DNA from: Rhodobacterales bacterium RIFCSPHIGHO2_02_FULL_62_130
GTDB taxonomy: Bacteria > Pseudomonadota > Alphaproteobacteria > Rhodobacterales > Rhodobacteraceae
DNA: 64,000 nucleotides
Direction: 5' to 3'
Assembly (NCBI GenBank): GCA_001828855.1
Contig: MHZT01000048.1
Coordinates: 248,001 to 312,000 of the forward strand
Shown: positions 51,312 to 63,422 of the stretch, piece by piece
Position numbering within the stretch: the stretch's first letter is position 1
Layout: the number at the start of each line of letters is the position of its first letter
Program-made: the position numbers and the translations under genes
The notes under the pieces: generated by a model
Told to the model about the DNA's origin: nothing
The model's database searches: none
The model's input: only the letters and a program-made list of their open reading frames with translations

Positions 51312-53135
51312 ATGGCATTTGCCCAAGTGACGTTTATTTCTTTCTCCAAACTTCGCCAGACGTGGCGTGATTCCATTCTTGGCCGTCTGCTGGGCGAAAA
51401 CATCCGCCGTCAGCGGCTGCTGTATATCGTCTCGCTGATTGCCATGAGCTTTGAGGCGGTGACGATCTCGCTGATGGCGTGGATGATGAAAAGCATCGTC
51501 GATACCATGACAAACCCCGAGGACCGTGCGGCGGTGGTGGCCTTGGCGCTGTCGATTGCGGTGGTCTTCATCATCAAGGGGATCGCGACCTATATTCAGG
51601 TGATCTCGTTGCAGCGGGCGGGCAACCGGATCGTCGCCTCGCAGCAATCGCTGCTGTATGCCAAGCTGTTGCGGCAGGGGGTGGCGTTTTTCAATCTGAC
51701 GGAATCCTCGCAGCTTTTGATGCGGATCACCCAAGGCGCGCAGGCGGCGCGGTCGGTGATCGATCTGATTGTTACCTCTTTCGTGCGTGATTTGCTGACG
51801 CTGGTGGGGTTGGCGGCGGTGATGGTGGTGCAGCAGCCCTATCTGGCGCTGTTTTCGCTGATCGTGGGGCCGCTGGCGATCTTTGCCATCCGCATTTTGC
51901 TGACCAAGGTTCGCAGCATCGTTCGCAAGGAAGCCGCCTCGATGGCCGAGATCATCAAGGTGATTCAGGAGACTGCGGCGGGCGTGCGGATCATCAAGGC
52001 CTTTGCCATCGAGGACCGGATGTCGGCCCGCATGACCGATGCGGTGTCGCAGGTTGAACAGCGGTCAAACGCCATCGCGCGGCTTGAGGCGGCGGCGGGG
52101 CCGATCATGGAAACCCTGTCCGGCATCACCATCGCGGCAGTGGTGATCCTGTCGGCGTTCAAGATGCTGGGCGGGGCGGACCAGACGCCGGGGCAGTTGA
52201 TCTCTTTCGTCACCGCCTTGCTGATGGCCTATGAACCCGCCAAGCGGCTGTCGCAGGTTCGGGTCAGCATCGAATCCGGCATGGTCGGCGTGAAGATGAT
52301 GTATGAACTGCTGGATCATCCCGAAACCATGGTCGAGCATCCCACCCCCATTGCCTTGCCGCAGGGGGCGGGGTTGATCGAATTGCAGGATGTAAGCTTT
52401 GCCTATGATCCCGAGCGTCCGGTGATGCAGGGGATGAACCTGACCTTTGCCGCCGGAAAGACGACGGCACTGGTGGGGGCTTCGGGGGGCGGGAAATCGA
52501 CGCTGATCAACCTGATCATGCGGCTTTACGATCCTGTGACGGGTGTGGTCCGCATCGACGGGGCCGATCTGCGCGAGGTGTCCTTTGCGAGCCTGCGCCG
52601 CGCGATCAGCTTTGTCGGGCAGGATACGTTCCTGTTCTCGGATACCGTGCGCGAGAATATCCGCTGCGGTGACCGCGATGCGGATGAGGCGGCGGTGATT
52701 GCTGCAGCGAAATCCGCCTCGGCGCATGATTTCATCATGGCGCTGCCGCAGGGCTATGACACGCTTGTGGGTGAAAACGGGGCGTTTCTGTCGGGCGGGC
52801 AGCGGCAACGTCTGGCGATTGCGCGGGCGATGTTGCATCGCGGACGAATCCTGTTGCTGGACGAGGCCACCTCGGCGCTGGACCCGGATTCCGAGGTGCT
52901 GGTGCAGCAGGCGTTGGAGCGGTTATCGCAGGGTGTTACGACGGTGGTGATCGCGCACCGCCTGTCCACCATCCTGAACGCCGACACCATTTGTGTGATC
53001 GAAGGCGGGGCAGTGACGGAACAGGGTAGCCTGACCGAGTTGCTGGCGCGCAACGGCCGCTTTGCCAGCCTGTTCCACAAGCAATTCGGCCATGTCGCCT
53101 CGATCACCGATCGGGCGCGCGCTGGGGATGCCTAG
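51312..53135 (+). CDS. MsbA-type ABC exporter (fused membrane and ATPase domains)
   Basis: A 607-residue half-transporter: membrane domain about residues 35-330 with six helices, ATPase domain about 355-590 with Walker A GASGGGKST, signature LSGGQRQR and Walker B ILLLDEATSALD, then the H-loop VIAHRLST. This is the lipid A/polysaccharide-lipid flippase architecture. Its place among glycosyltransferases and sulfotransferase genes suggests export of a lipid-linked glycan. The 256 nt upstream hold no recognisable gene and presumably the divergent promoters of this gene and the glycosyltransferase. Confidence 0.88.
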   Translation: MAFAQVTFISFSKLRQTWRDSILGRLLGENIRRQRLLYIVSLIAMSFEAVTISLMAWMMKSIVDTMTNPEDRAAVVALALSIAVVFIIKGIATYIQVISLQRAGNRIVASQQSLLYAKLLRQGVAFFNLTESSQLLMRITQGAQAARSVIDLIVTSFVRDLLTLVGLAAVMVVQQPYLALFSLIVGPLAIFAIRILLTKVRSIVRKEAASMAEIIKVIQETAAGVRIIKAFAIEDRMSARMTDAVSQVEQRSNAIARLEAAAGPIMETLSGITIAAVVILSAFKMLGGADQTPGQLISFVTALLMAYEPAKRLSQVRVSIESGMVGVKMMYELLDHPETMVEHPTPIALPQGAGLIELQDVSFAYDPERPVMQGMNLTFAAGKTTALVGASGGGKSTLINLIMRLYDPVTGVVRIDGADLREVSFASLRRAISFVGQDTFLFSDTVRENIRCGDRDADEAAVIAAAKSASAHDFIMALPQGYDTLVGENGAFLSGGQRQRLAIARAMLHRGRILLLDEATSALDPDSEVLVQQALERLSQGVTTVVIAHRLSTILNADTICVIEGGAVTEQGSLTELLARNGRFASLFHKQFGHVASITDRARAGDA

Positions 53136-53240
53136 GCGTGGCGTCGCCGGACTGCGGCAGTGAAGGGCGGTTGCGTTTTGTTAGGCAGCGCTGCAAACGG
53201 GCGCTGATTTTTTTGTTATGTCATAGGGTTCGTGCGGCGC

Positions 53241-55625
53241 ATGATTGATCTTCTTTTTGTTATTGGCATGCACCGCAGCGGGACCAGCGCCTTTGCTGGC
53301 AGCGCCATGCTTTTGGGCGGGGCGGCCCCCTTTGAGATGCCAAGCAGTTCGCCCTTCAATCCCAAAGGCTATTTCGAGCCGGTCCATGTAGTGACGGGCA
53401 ATGACATGTGTCTGGCCGTTCAGGATCGCAGTTGGTCGGATTGCCGGCCGGCCGACGCGATGGACACTGGCACCACCTCGGCCTGGGTGCAGGCCTTTGC
53501 CGAGAAACTGGAGCAGGCTTTCGGGCCGATGCCTCTGAAGATTGTCAAAGACCCGCGCCTTAGCCTTACGGTGCCGTTGTGGCACAAGGCGGCGCTGCAG
53601 ATCGGGCATTTGCCGGGCTATGTGATCTTGCTGCGCGAGCCAACGCAATCCGCCACCTCGATCATGCGCCGCGATGGCTTTTCGGACGAGGCGGCGGTGG
53701 CGCTTTGGCTGCGCTATATGCTGGATGCAGAGCGGAACACGCGCGGGCTGCCGCGGATGATCCTGTCAACCGCCGAATTCAGCATCTGTCCGTCGGCGGT
53801 GCTGGCGCGCGTGGCGGCGCGCTTGGATTTTGCATGGCCGCACGCGCCCGAAACCTTGCCGCCCGATTTTGTTGAACCGGGCATGATCCATCCGGCGCAG
53901 CCCGTTGTGACTGATCTGATGCCTTTGGCGATGGAGGCGTTTCGCGCCCTGTTGCATTTGGCGCAAGATGGCGATGATGCGGGCGCGATGGCAAATCTTG
54001 ATGCCATCCGCGCCCGTTTCGATCCGCTGACGCCGGTAATCCACGACCGGTTCCTTGCGGACCAGTCGCCTGAGACGCCCTTGCAAGATCGGCGTGCGGC
54101 CGTGGCGTTGCTGCCAGAGGTGACTCGGGATGAGGATATCCTATCTCCCAAAGTGGCGCTGGCCGCCGAGCGGGTGCAGCGGGCAATTTCGGACCGGCTG
54201 CGCGAGAATGCGGCGCTGCGGCTGAATTTGGTCACTGAAGCGGTAACTTATGCAATGCGGCATCCTTTCTGGCCGTTGCTGGGGTATTTGCGCTTTTATG
54301 GATTTATGGGGCTGGCGGCGGCGGTGCGTCCTGTGCTGCGCCCTTTGGCAAACTGGTTGCAGGGGGTGGCCGGTCCGGCAGATCCCGACCGTTTTGCCAA
54401 GGGTCGCGGAGAGCTGCCGCAGCAGCGCGCGCGCAGGGCCAAGGCCAAGATCTTGCGCTTGCCGTTCTCGACGCTGGATGAAGGGTTTGTGCCGTATAAT
54501 CCCCCCGCGCCGATTGATCCTGCGGTCAAGTTGATCGCGTTCTACCTGCCGCAGTTCCATCCCTTTGCCGAGAATGACGCGTGGTGGGGCAAGGGCTTTA
54601 CCGAGTGGAGCAATGTCGGCAAGGCGGTGCCGAATTTCGATGGGCATTATCAGCCGCATTGCCCGATCCACTTTGGTTATTACGACCTGCGGGTGCCTTC
54701 CGTGATGGAAGAACAGGCCCGCGTTGCCAAACAATATGGCATCGGCGGCTTTTCCTATTATTTCTACTGGTTCGGCGGCAAAATCCTGATGCAAGAACCG
54801 CTGGAGGCGATGCTGGCCAATCCGGCTGTGGACATGCCGTTCTGCTTTACATGGGCGAACGAAAACTGGACACGGCGCTGGGACGGGGCCGAGGATGACA
54901 TCCTGATCGCGCAGCGCCATTCGCTTGAGGACAGCCTTGCGCTGTTGCGGCATCTGTCGCGCTATTTCAACGATCCGCGCTATATTCGGATCGAGGGCAA
55001 GCCGGTGTTCATCGTCTACCGCGCCGATATTATTCCCGACATTGCAGAAACCGTCGCGGCGTGGCGGGACGAGGCGGAAAAGCTGGGCTTTCCGGGGATT
55101 TATCTGATGGCGGCGCAAAGCTTCCAGATCGGTGATCCGACCGGAATGGGCTTTGATGCGGCGGTTGAATTTCCGCCGCACGGGGTGCCGACCACCGATA
55201 TTGTGGCCAAGCTGGGCAATGTGCGCCCGGATTTTCGCGGCCATGTCGTCGAATATGAACAGGCGGCAGATTATGCCGTGTCGCGGGCCGAAGTGCCGTA
55301 CAAGCTGTTCCGCACGGCGATGCTGTCTTGGGACAATACCGCGCGAAAGCAGCAGGGCGCCTATACGTTCCACAATTTTAGCGTGACCGCCTTTTCGCAA
55401 TGGCTGTTGGCGCTTGGACATCGGGTGATGACCAGCCCCGCGCATGGGCCGGATGAAAAGCTGGTGTTTGTGAATGCGTGGAATGAATGGGCCGAAGGGT
55501 CGCATCTGGAGCCGGATCGCAAGCATGGGTTCGGCTATCTTGCCGCCGCGCGGGCCGCGCTGGCCCCGTTTGATAGGGCAAGCCTTCCGCCCGTGCCGGT
55601 GTTGCCCGCGCGCCTTTTGCGGTGA
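53241..55625 (+). CDS. Fusion of a sulfotransferase-like domain and a WbsX-like glycosyltransferase domain
   Basis: A 794-residue two-part protein. Residues about 1-260 look like a sulfotransferase, with the PAPS-binding loop GMHRSGTSA at 9-17 and IVKDPRLSLTVPLW as the 3'-phosphate-binding region. Residues about 430-750 belong to the WbsX/GH99-like family found in O-antigen clusters (IAFYLPQFHPFAENDAWWG, FTEWSNV, FCFTWANENWTRRWDG, FVNAWNEWAEGSHLEPD). A linker of about 170 residues joins them. The protein could both extend and sulfate a surface glycan. ATG 53241 is chosen; GTG 53232 is possible. It overlaps the RgpF-domain gene. Confidence 0.8.
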   Translation: MIDLLFVIGMHRSGTSAFAGSAMLLGGAAPFEMPSSSPFNPKGYFEPVHVVTGNDMCLAVQDRSWSDCRPADAMDTGTTSAWVQAFAEKLEQAFGPMPLKIVKDPRLSLTVPLWHKAALQIGHLPGYVILLREPTQSATSIMRRDGFSDEAAVALWLRYMLDAERNTRGLPRMILSTAEFSICPSAVLARVAARLDFAWPHAPETLPPDFVEPGMIHPAQPVVTDLMPLAMEAFRALLHLAQDGDDAGAMANLDAIRARFDPLTPVIHDRFLADQSPETPLQDRRAAVALLPEVTRDEDILSPKVALAAERVQRAISDRLRENAALRLNLVTEAVTYAMRHPFWPLLGYLRFYGFMGLAAAVRPVLRPLANWLQGVAGPADPDRFAKGRGELPQQRARRAKAKILRLPFSTLDEGFVPYNPPAPIDPAVKLIAFYLPQFHPFAENDAWWGKGFTEWSNVGKAVPNFDGHYQPHCPIHFGYYDLRVPSVMEEQARVAKQYGIGGFSYYFYWFGGKILMQEPLEAMLANPAVDMPFCFTWANENWTRRWDGAEDDILIAQRHSLEDSLALLRHLSRYFNDPRYIRIEGKPVFIVYRADIIPDIAETVAAWRDEAEKLGFPGIYLMAAQSFQIGDPTGMGFDAAVEFPPHGVPTTDIVAKLGNVRPDFRGHVVEYEQAADYAVSRAEVPYKLFRTAMLSWDNTARKQQGAYTFHNFSVTAFSQWLLALGHRVMTSPAHGPDEKLVFVNAWNEWAEGSHLEPDRKHGFGYLAAARAALAPFDRASLPPVPVLPARLLR

Positions 55626-56266
55626 TTTTGCATCTGCATTACCCAGATCTGTGGCCGGAAATCCGCGAGGCGCTGGCCACGCTTGGGCCACATGATCTGT
55701 ATGTTAGCGTCACCGATGCAAGGACGGTGGCGCTGGTGCAGGCTGATCGGCCTGATGCCTTCGTCGAATGGGTTGAAAACCGTGGCCGCGACATCCGCCC
55801 CTTCCTGTCGCTGCTGCGCCGGATCAGGCCGCTGGGCTATACGGCGGTCTGCAAGATTCATTCGAAGAAAAGTCCGCATCTGGCCGATGGCGGCATGATC
55901 CGTAAATCCCTGATAGAGCAACTGGTTGATCCGGCGCTTGCGGCTGCTTTTGCCGGTGATCCCCGCCTTGGTATGGTTGTGGTGCAGTCAAGCTATCTCA
56001 GACGCGCTGCGATCAACGCGAGTTGCAACACAGACTCTGTCGCCGCCTTGGCCAAGGAAATCGACATCCCGCTGGATTGGGCGCATTTCCCCGCAGGCTC
56101 GATGTATTGGTTCCGGCCCGAGGCGTTGGTCGATCTGGACAAGATTGACTTGCACCGCGATTGGGGAATTGAGAAAGGGTTGACCGATGGCACGAAGGCG
56201 CACGGGATTGAGCGGATCACCTCGTTCTTGACCGAGCGCGCGGGCTTTGGCATTCGCCAGATCTAG
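55622..56266 (+). CDS. Rhamnan-synthesis RgpF-domain protein
   Basis: A 214-residue protein of the RgpF type: LHYPDLWPEIREAL at the start, VENRGRDIRPFLSLL and KIHSKKSPHLADG are the usual motifs, and FPAGSMYWFRPEAL closes the core. RgpF domains act in polymerising rhamnose-containing and other polysaccharides. GTG 55622 overlaps the upstream stop (GTGA), so it is translationally coupled to the sulfotransferase/WbsX fusion. In some genomes WbsX and RgpF domains are parts of one protein; here they are split by the overlap. Confidence 0.8.
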   Translation: MILHLHYPDLWPEIREALATLGPHDLYVSVTDARTVALVQADRPDAFVEWVENRGRDIRPFLSLLRRIRPLGYTAVCKIHSKKSPHLADGGMIRKSLIEQLVDPALAAAFAGDPRLGMVVVQSSYLRRAAINASCNTDSVAALAKEIDIPLDWAHFPAGSMYWFRPEALVDLDKIDLHRDWGIEKGLTDGTKAHGIERITSFLTERAGFGIRQI

Positions 56267-56288
56267 TATTCCACAGACAGGACCACCC

Positions 56289-57587
56289 GTGCATCACACC
56301 TCACTTGAGAATATGGATCGCTGCATCCGCGCCTATCTGCCGCAGGGCCATATCGAGGCTGTCGATCTGGGGTCTTACGATGTGAACGGCAGTTATCGCG
56401 GGCTGTTTCCCGCCCGTGTGCAGTATACCGGCTATGATCTGGAACCGGGGCCGGGGGTGGATCATGTGTTGGCCGACCCTTACGTCTTGCCGATGGCCGA
56501 TGCTTCGGTCGATCTGGTGGTTTCGGGGCAGATGCTGGAGCATTGCCCGCAATTCTGGCGGCTGTTCCCTGAAATCGCGCGGGTGCTGCGCCCCGGAGGC
56601 ATGGCCTTTGTGATTGCGCCCTCGGCGGGGCCGATCCACCGCTATCCGACCGATAACTACCGCTTTTATCCCGATGCCTATACGGCGCTGGCTGATTATG
56701 CCGGTTTGCGGCTGGTGGATTGCTGGCTGGACCCGCGCGGGATGTGGCGCGATCTGGTGGGTGTGTTCCAGAAGGGCGGTGATGTGCAGCGCCTGACCGC
56801 CCCGCCCGTGGCCGAGGTGGTAGCGGTGCAAAACGATGAAACTCCGGCGGATCTGCCTGCTGCCGAAGTGGGGCAGGGGCCGCGCACCTCGCATGAGGTG
56901 CTTGACCTGTTGCACCGCCATTTGCAGCCGGCGCTTTATGTGGAAATCGGGGTGCGGCACGGGCATAGCTTGCAGCATTGCCGCGGCAGGGCCGTGGCGA
57001 TTGATCCCGCCCCCGAAGTGCAGGAACTGCCGCCGCTTGCCAGCTTGCACCGCTGCACCAGCGATGATTTCTTCCATTACAGCGCAGCGGCGGCGCTGGA
57101 TGTGCCGGTGGGTCTGGGCTTTATCGATGGCATGCATCTGGCCGAGAACGTCTACCGCGATTTCATGAACCTTGAGCAGTTCATGGACCCTGCGGGCGTA
57201 ATCGTGATTGACGATGTGCTGCCGAACCACCCGTTGCAGGCCGCGCGCATCCGCCAGACCCGCGCCTGGACCGGAGATGTCTGGCGCTTTGCCGAAGTTC
57301 TGGCCGAGATGCGCCCCGACTTGCGCCTGACATGGCTGGACAGTTTTCCGACCGGCCTTTTGCTGGTGCAGGGGCTGGACCCGGCCAATCGCGTGTTGGC
57401 GGATGGCTATGATGACGCGATGGAGCGGTTGCGCCTTGGCCGCGATACGCCGGTGCCACCACGGTTGCTGACTCGTCTGGGCGCGGTGGCTCCCGATGAT
57501 GCAACGGTGCTTTCCGCGCTGGGCGGTGTCATGCCGCAGGCCAAGCCGGTGGGGAAATGGCGCGGGCTTTTGGCGCGCTTGCGCTAG
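56289..57587 (+). CDS. Two-domain SAM-dependent methyltransferase
   Basis: A 432-residue protein with two methyltransferase modules. The N-terminal one (about residues 20-190) is class I with VDLGSYDVNGSYR, VVSGQMLEHCPQFW and RVLRPGGMAFVIAPS. The C-terminal one (about 215-370) resembles the Methyltransf_24 type: LYVEIGVRHGHSLQHC, LGFIDGMHLAENVYRDFMNL and GVIVIDDVLPNHP. They could methylate two positions of a glycan or one could be a binding module. GTG 56289 is preferred; an earlier start would overlap the RgpF gene's end. Confidence 0.75.
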   Translation: MHHTSLENMDRCIRAYLPQGHIEAVDLGSYDVNGSYRGLFPARVQYTGYDLEPGPGVDHVLADPYVLPMADASVDLVVSGQMLEHCPQFWRLFPEIARVLRPGGMAFVIAPSAGPIHRYPTDNYRFYPDAYTALADYAGLRLVDCWLDPRGMWRDLVGVFQKGGDVQRLTAPPVAEVVAVQNDETPADLPAAEVGQGPRTSHEVLDLLHRHLQPALYVEIGVRHGHSLQHCRGRAVAIDPAPEVQELPPLASLHRCTSDDFFHYSAAAALDVPVGLGFIDGMHLAENVYRDFMNLEQFMDPAGVIVIDDVLPNHPLQAARIRQTRAWTGDVWRFAEVLAEMRPDLRLTWLDSFPTGLLLVQGLDPANRVLADGYDDAMERLRLGRDTPVPPRLLTRLGAVAPDDATVLSALGGVMPQAKPVGKWRGLLARLR

Positions 57588-57696
57588 GCGGCTTGCAAAT
57601 TTGCACAACGGTTCTGCGAGGGGGGACGGCATTGGCGGATTGCCAAAGCCACGCCCGAGGCAGATCATTGCCGCCATGTTTTTGACGGAGTTTGCG

Positions 57697-58494
57697 ATGT
57701 CGCAACGCTTTCCCACCTATTTCATTTCTCACGGCGGCGGGCCTTGGCCCTGGCTGCGCGACATGCGCCGGATGTTCAGCAATCTTGAGGCGTCGCTGGC
57801 GCGGATTCCGTCGGAATTGCCGGCGGTTCCCAAGGCTGTGCTGTCGATTTCCGGCCATTGGGAGGGGCGCGATTTTGCGGTGATGTCATCGCCGCGCCCG
57901 CCGATGGTCTATGACTATTCCGGCTTTCCGCCCGAAACCTACAGCATCGTCTATCCCGCACCCGGTGCGCCCGAACTGGCGGCGCGCACAGCGGATCTGT
58001 TGCGCGGGGCGGGGTTGCCGACGCGGCTTGATCCCAAGCAGGGGTTTGACCACGGCACCTTTGCGCCGCTTTTCGTGATGTATCCCAAGGCGGATGTGCC
58101 GGTTTATCAGATCTCGCTGCAATCGGGCTATGATCCGGCGGCGCATTTCGCGCTGGGCCGTGCGCTGGCACCTTTGCGGGACGAGGGTGTGCTGATCCTT
58201 GGCTCGGGGCTAAGCTATCACAACCTGCGCCTGTTCGGGCCTGCGGCCAAGCAGCCCTCGACCGCCTTTGATGGCTGGTTGGATCGCACGCTGGCGCTGG
58301 ACCCCGCCGCACGCACCAAGGCTTTGGAGCAATGGGACCAAGCCCCCTATGCCCGCGTCTGTCACCCCGAAGAAGATCACTTTGTGCCGCTTTTCGCCGC
58401 CCTTGGCGCTGCCGAGGGGGAGGTTGCCACCCGCACCTACCATGACGAAGGCCTGTTCGGCGGTGTTACTGCATCCAGCTATCGCTTTGGCTGA
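57697..58494 (+). CDS. Class III extradiol ring-cleavage dioxygenase family (LigB/YgiD/DODA-like)
   Basis: A 265-residue protein with the LigB fold: FISHGGGPW with the first iron-binding histidine, SISGHWEG with the second, a GFDHGTFAPLFVMYP stretch with the catalytic histidine and HPEEDHFVPLF near residue 220. These residues match 4,5-DOPA dioxygenase-like enzymes, which cleave catechols; many family members have unknown substrates. ATG 57697 follows GGAG; ATG 57676 is possible. It stands alone between the glycan genes and a convergent flavoprotein gene. Confidence 0.85.
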   Translation: MSQRFPTYFISHGGGPWPWLRDMRRMFSNLEASLARIPSELPAVPKAVLSISGHWEGRDFAVMSSPRPPMVYDYSGFPPETYSIVYPAPGAPELAARTADLLRGAGLPTRLDPKQGFDHGTFAPLFVMYPKADVPVYQISLQSGYDPAAHFALGRALAPLRDEGVLILGSGLSYHNLRLFGPAAKQPSTAFDGWLDRTLALDPAARTKALEQWDQAPYARVCHPEEDHFVPLFAALGAAEGEVATRTYHDEGLFGGVTASSYRFG

Positions 58495-58503
58495 ATGCAG
58501 AAG

Positions 58504-58540
58504 GCCGGACGCGGGGGGAAGTCCCGCGTCCGGCGCTTTT
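58504..58540. terminator. Strong terminator between convergent genes
   Basis: A 12-bp perfect stem GCCGGACGCGGG / CCCGCGTCCGGC with a 7-nt loop is followed by GCTTTTG. It ends 2 nt before the stop of the minus-strand flavoprotein gene and serves the dioxygenase gene 10 nt upstream. Confidence 0.85.
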
Positions 58541-58541
58541 G

Positions 58542-59768
58542 TTATTTGCGCGCGGCGATGTGGTCGGCCAGATAGCTGGCATCGTGCCAGACGCCCCAGA
58601 TAAAGGGCGAGGCCCGCCGCGCCAGCCAGGCCAGCCCAAGGAAATACAGCCCCGGCACGTTTGACACACCGCGATCATGTGCGGGGCGGCCTTTTTCGTC
58701 GAAGGCATCCAGTTTCAGCCAGCCGAAATCCAGCTCGAACCCGGTGGCCCAGACGATCGAGGTGACACCCGCCGCCTTCAGATCCAGCGACAGCAGCGGG
58801 TTCTTCACGCAATCGGGGGCGGCGCCGATCTGGCGGGCTTCGGGTTCTTCGGGAAGATCAAGGTTGTTCTTGGTGGCGTAGGCGTCCGCCTCATCCAGCA
58901 CCGACAGGTAATTTGCATCGCCCCGCGCGATATTGCCCGCCAGATCGGGGGCAAAGCTGATGCTGCCATCGACATAGGCCCCCGCGCGGCCCACCAGCGT
59001 CATCCCGCGCGCGGCAAGGCGGCGGAAATCAACCGTATGCCCGCCCAAGGCACCGCTGACCGAGATGGTCACATGCTCCATCCCCGGTTCGCGGGTTTTG
59101 GCATCCCAATAGCCCAAAGCCCCCAGCCACCAGACGAAATCCTTGCCACGATAGCGGCGCGGCGGGCGATCATGCGGGCCGACCGACAGGTAAACCTGCT
59201 TGCCCGAGCGCAGCAGTTCATCCGCGATCTGCGCGCCGGACGATCCCGCGCCGACAACCAGCACCGCGCCTTGCGGCAACTGGCCGGGATTGCGGTACTG
59301 CGACGAATGCATTTGCGTGATGCCCGCCTCGTCCGGCACCACTGCCGGAATGATCGGGCGCTGGAACGGGCCGGTGGCAGCGATCACGTTGCGCGCCTCG
59401 ATCACCCCTGCCGAGGTTTCGGCGACAAAGCCCGCACCATCGGCTTTGGGTGTCAGCGAAAGCACCTCGATGCCGGTGCGGATCGGGGCGGCGATTTGCG
59501 CGGCATAGGCCTCGAAATACGCGACAATCTCGGTTTTGGAGGCGAAGGCGTCGGGGTCCAGATTGGCAAAGGTCATGCCCGGAAAACGGTCGTGCCACGC
59601 CGGACCATTGGCCACCAGCGAATCCCAACGCTCGCTGCGCCAGCGTTCGGCGATCCGGTTCCGCTCGACCACCAGATGCGGCACGCCTTGGCGGCTTAGA
59701 TGTTCGCTTGCCGCCAGTCCGGCCTGCCCGCCCCCGATGACCAGCGTATCGATCTTTTCAACGGACAT
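58542..59768 (-). CDS. Flavin-dependent monooxygenase-like oxidoreductase (CzcO/FMO type)
   Basis: A 408-residue flavoprotein with FAD motif VIGGGQAGLAASEHL near residues 10-24, NADPH motif VVGAGSSGAQIADELL near 180 and WATGFELDFGWL near the C-terminus, which corresponds to the FMO/YUCCA-like TGF motif. It resembles CzcO-type putative monooxygenases rather than the Tmm at 9863, which has a different FMO signature. Start ATG 59768 is chosen because MSVEKIDTLVIGGGQ begins the FAD fold. Substrate unknown. No link to the glycan genes is evident. Confidence 0.8.
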   Translation of the reverse strand: MSVEKIDTLVIGGGQAGLAASEHLSRQGVPHLVVERNRIAERWRSERWDSLVANGPAWHDRFPGMTFANLDPDAFASKTEIVAYFEAYAAQIAAPIRTGIEVLSLTPKADGAGFVAETSAGVIEARNVIAATGPFQRPIIPAVVPDEAGITQMHSSQYRNPGQLPQGAVLVVGAGSSGAQIADELLRSGKQVYLSVGPHDRPPRRYRGKDFVWWLGALGYWDAKTREPGMEHVTISVSGALGGHTVDFRRLAARGMTLVGRAGAYVDGSISFAPDLAGNIARGDANYLSVLDEADAYATKNNLDLPEEPEARQIGAAPDCVKNPLLSLDLKAAGVTSIVWATGFELDFGWLKLDAFDEKGRPAHDRGVSNVPGLYFLGLAWLARRASPFIWGVWHDASYLADHIAARK

Positions 59769-60112
59769 TCCCGCACCCCTTTTGGTATCTCTGCGCCTAG
59801 CGCCGCTTTGCAAGACAGGTGTAAAAGAGGTCGCACTTCAGGGAAATATGTATCCTTCTTAGGTCGGGATAGGCTGTGCCTAAGCCGTGGCGGCTTTGCC
59901 CCTTGGTGATGGGCCATAATCCGACAAGGTAAAGCCAAGCGGATGCATGCCGCGGATCGGCATCCGCAAGGCTTTGGTCTTGTGCAGGGCGCTGGAAAGC
60001 GATATCGCTCAACTCAGAGCAATCTTGCAATTTTATACCGAATATTGAACCGAAGCCCCTGCGGCGTTGCCGCCCTTTCTTGCGTAGCTGCCCGAGCGAA
60101 AGTCCAGATGCC
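59769..60112. other. 344-nt intergenic region without recognisable gene
   Basis: This region lies between the divergent flavoprotein and MarR-type genes, so it should contain both promoters. It is AT-richer near 60020-60055 (TTTTATACCGAATATTGAA), a plausible promoter zone for the regulator, but I find no convincing -35/-10 pair, hairpin or small gene. Confidence 0.6.
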
Positions 60113-60490
60113 ATGACGACACAGCGCGACAAACTGCGTGAGGATGTGAACTTCCGCATCCTGCGCTTGCTGCAGGATAACCCCGAGATGACCCAGCGCG
60201 AATTGGCGCGGGCGGTCGGTGTCAGCACGGGCGGCATCCATTATGTGCTGACTGCGCTGCTGGACAAGGGCGTGATCAAGCTGGGGAATTTCACCGCCTC
60301 GACCGACAAGCGGCGCTACGCCTATGTGCTGACGCCGAAGGGGATTACCGAAAGGGCGCGGCTGACGCGCAATTTCATTATCCGCAAGATGGCGGAATAT
60401 GAGGCGCTCAAGATCGAGATCGAGGAGGTCGGGGCAGATCTGCCCGCGACCGAGTTTGATGCGCTGCGGGCCGAGTCGCGGGGGCGTTAA
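60113..60490 (+). CDS. MarR-family EPS-associated transcriptional regulator
   Basis: A 125-residue regulator with a MarR-type winged helix: FRILRLLQDNPEMTQRELARAVGVSTGGIHYVLTALLDKG at residues about 13-55, then GVIKLGNFTASTDKRRYAYVLTPKG as the wing. This form is found next to exopolysaccharide genes in many proteobacteria and is named EPS-associated MarR. It lies 106 nt before the nucleotide-sugar operon, presumably its target. ATG 60113 begins the family-typical MTTQRDKLREDVNFRIL. Confidence 0.88.
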   Translation: MTTQRDKLREDVNFRILRLLQDNPEMTQRELARAVGVSTGGIHYVLTALLDKGVIKLGNFTASTDKRRYAYVLTPKGITERARLTRNFIIRKMAEYEALKIEIEEVGADLPATEFDALRAESRGR

Positions 60491-60596
60491 CATGCGCGGG
60501 TCGGTTCCAGAGGCGGTTTGCCGTGGCGGCAGGCGCTACGGAAACAAAGGGTGTCGCCGGCGCGGCAGGATTCACTGGTTTATTTGAGAGGCAAGT

Positions 60597-63418
<2,822 letters not shown>

Positions 63419-63422
<4 letters not shown>

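Noticed and set aside
54141-55691. Long minus-strand open frame antisense to the sulfotransferase/WbsX gene
   Set aside because: The forward protein has convincing domain motifs, and the antisense translation is basic and featureless.
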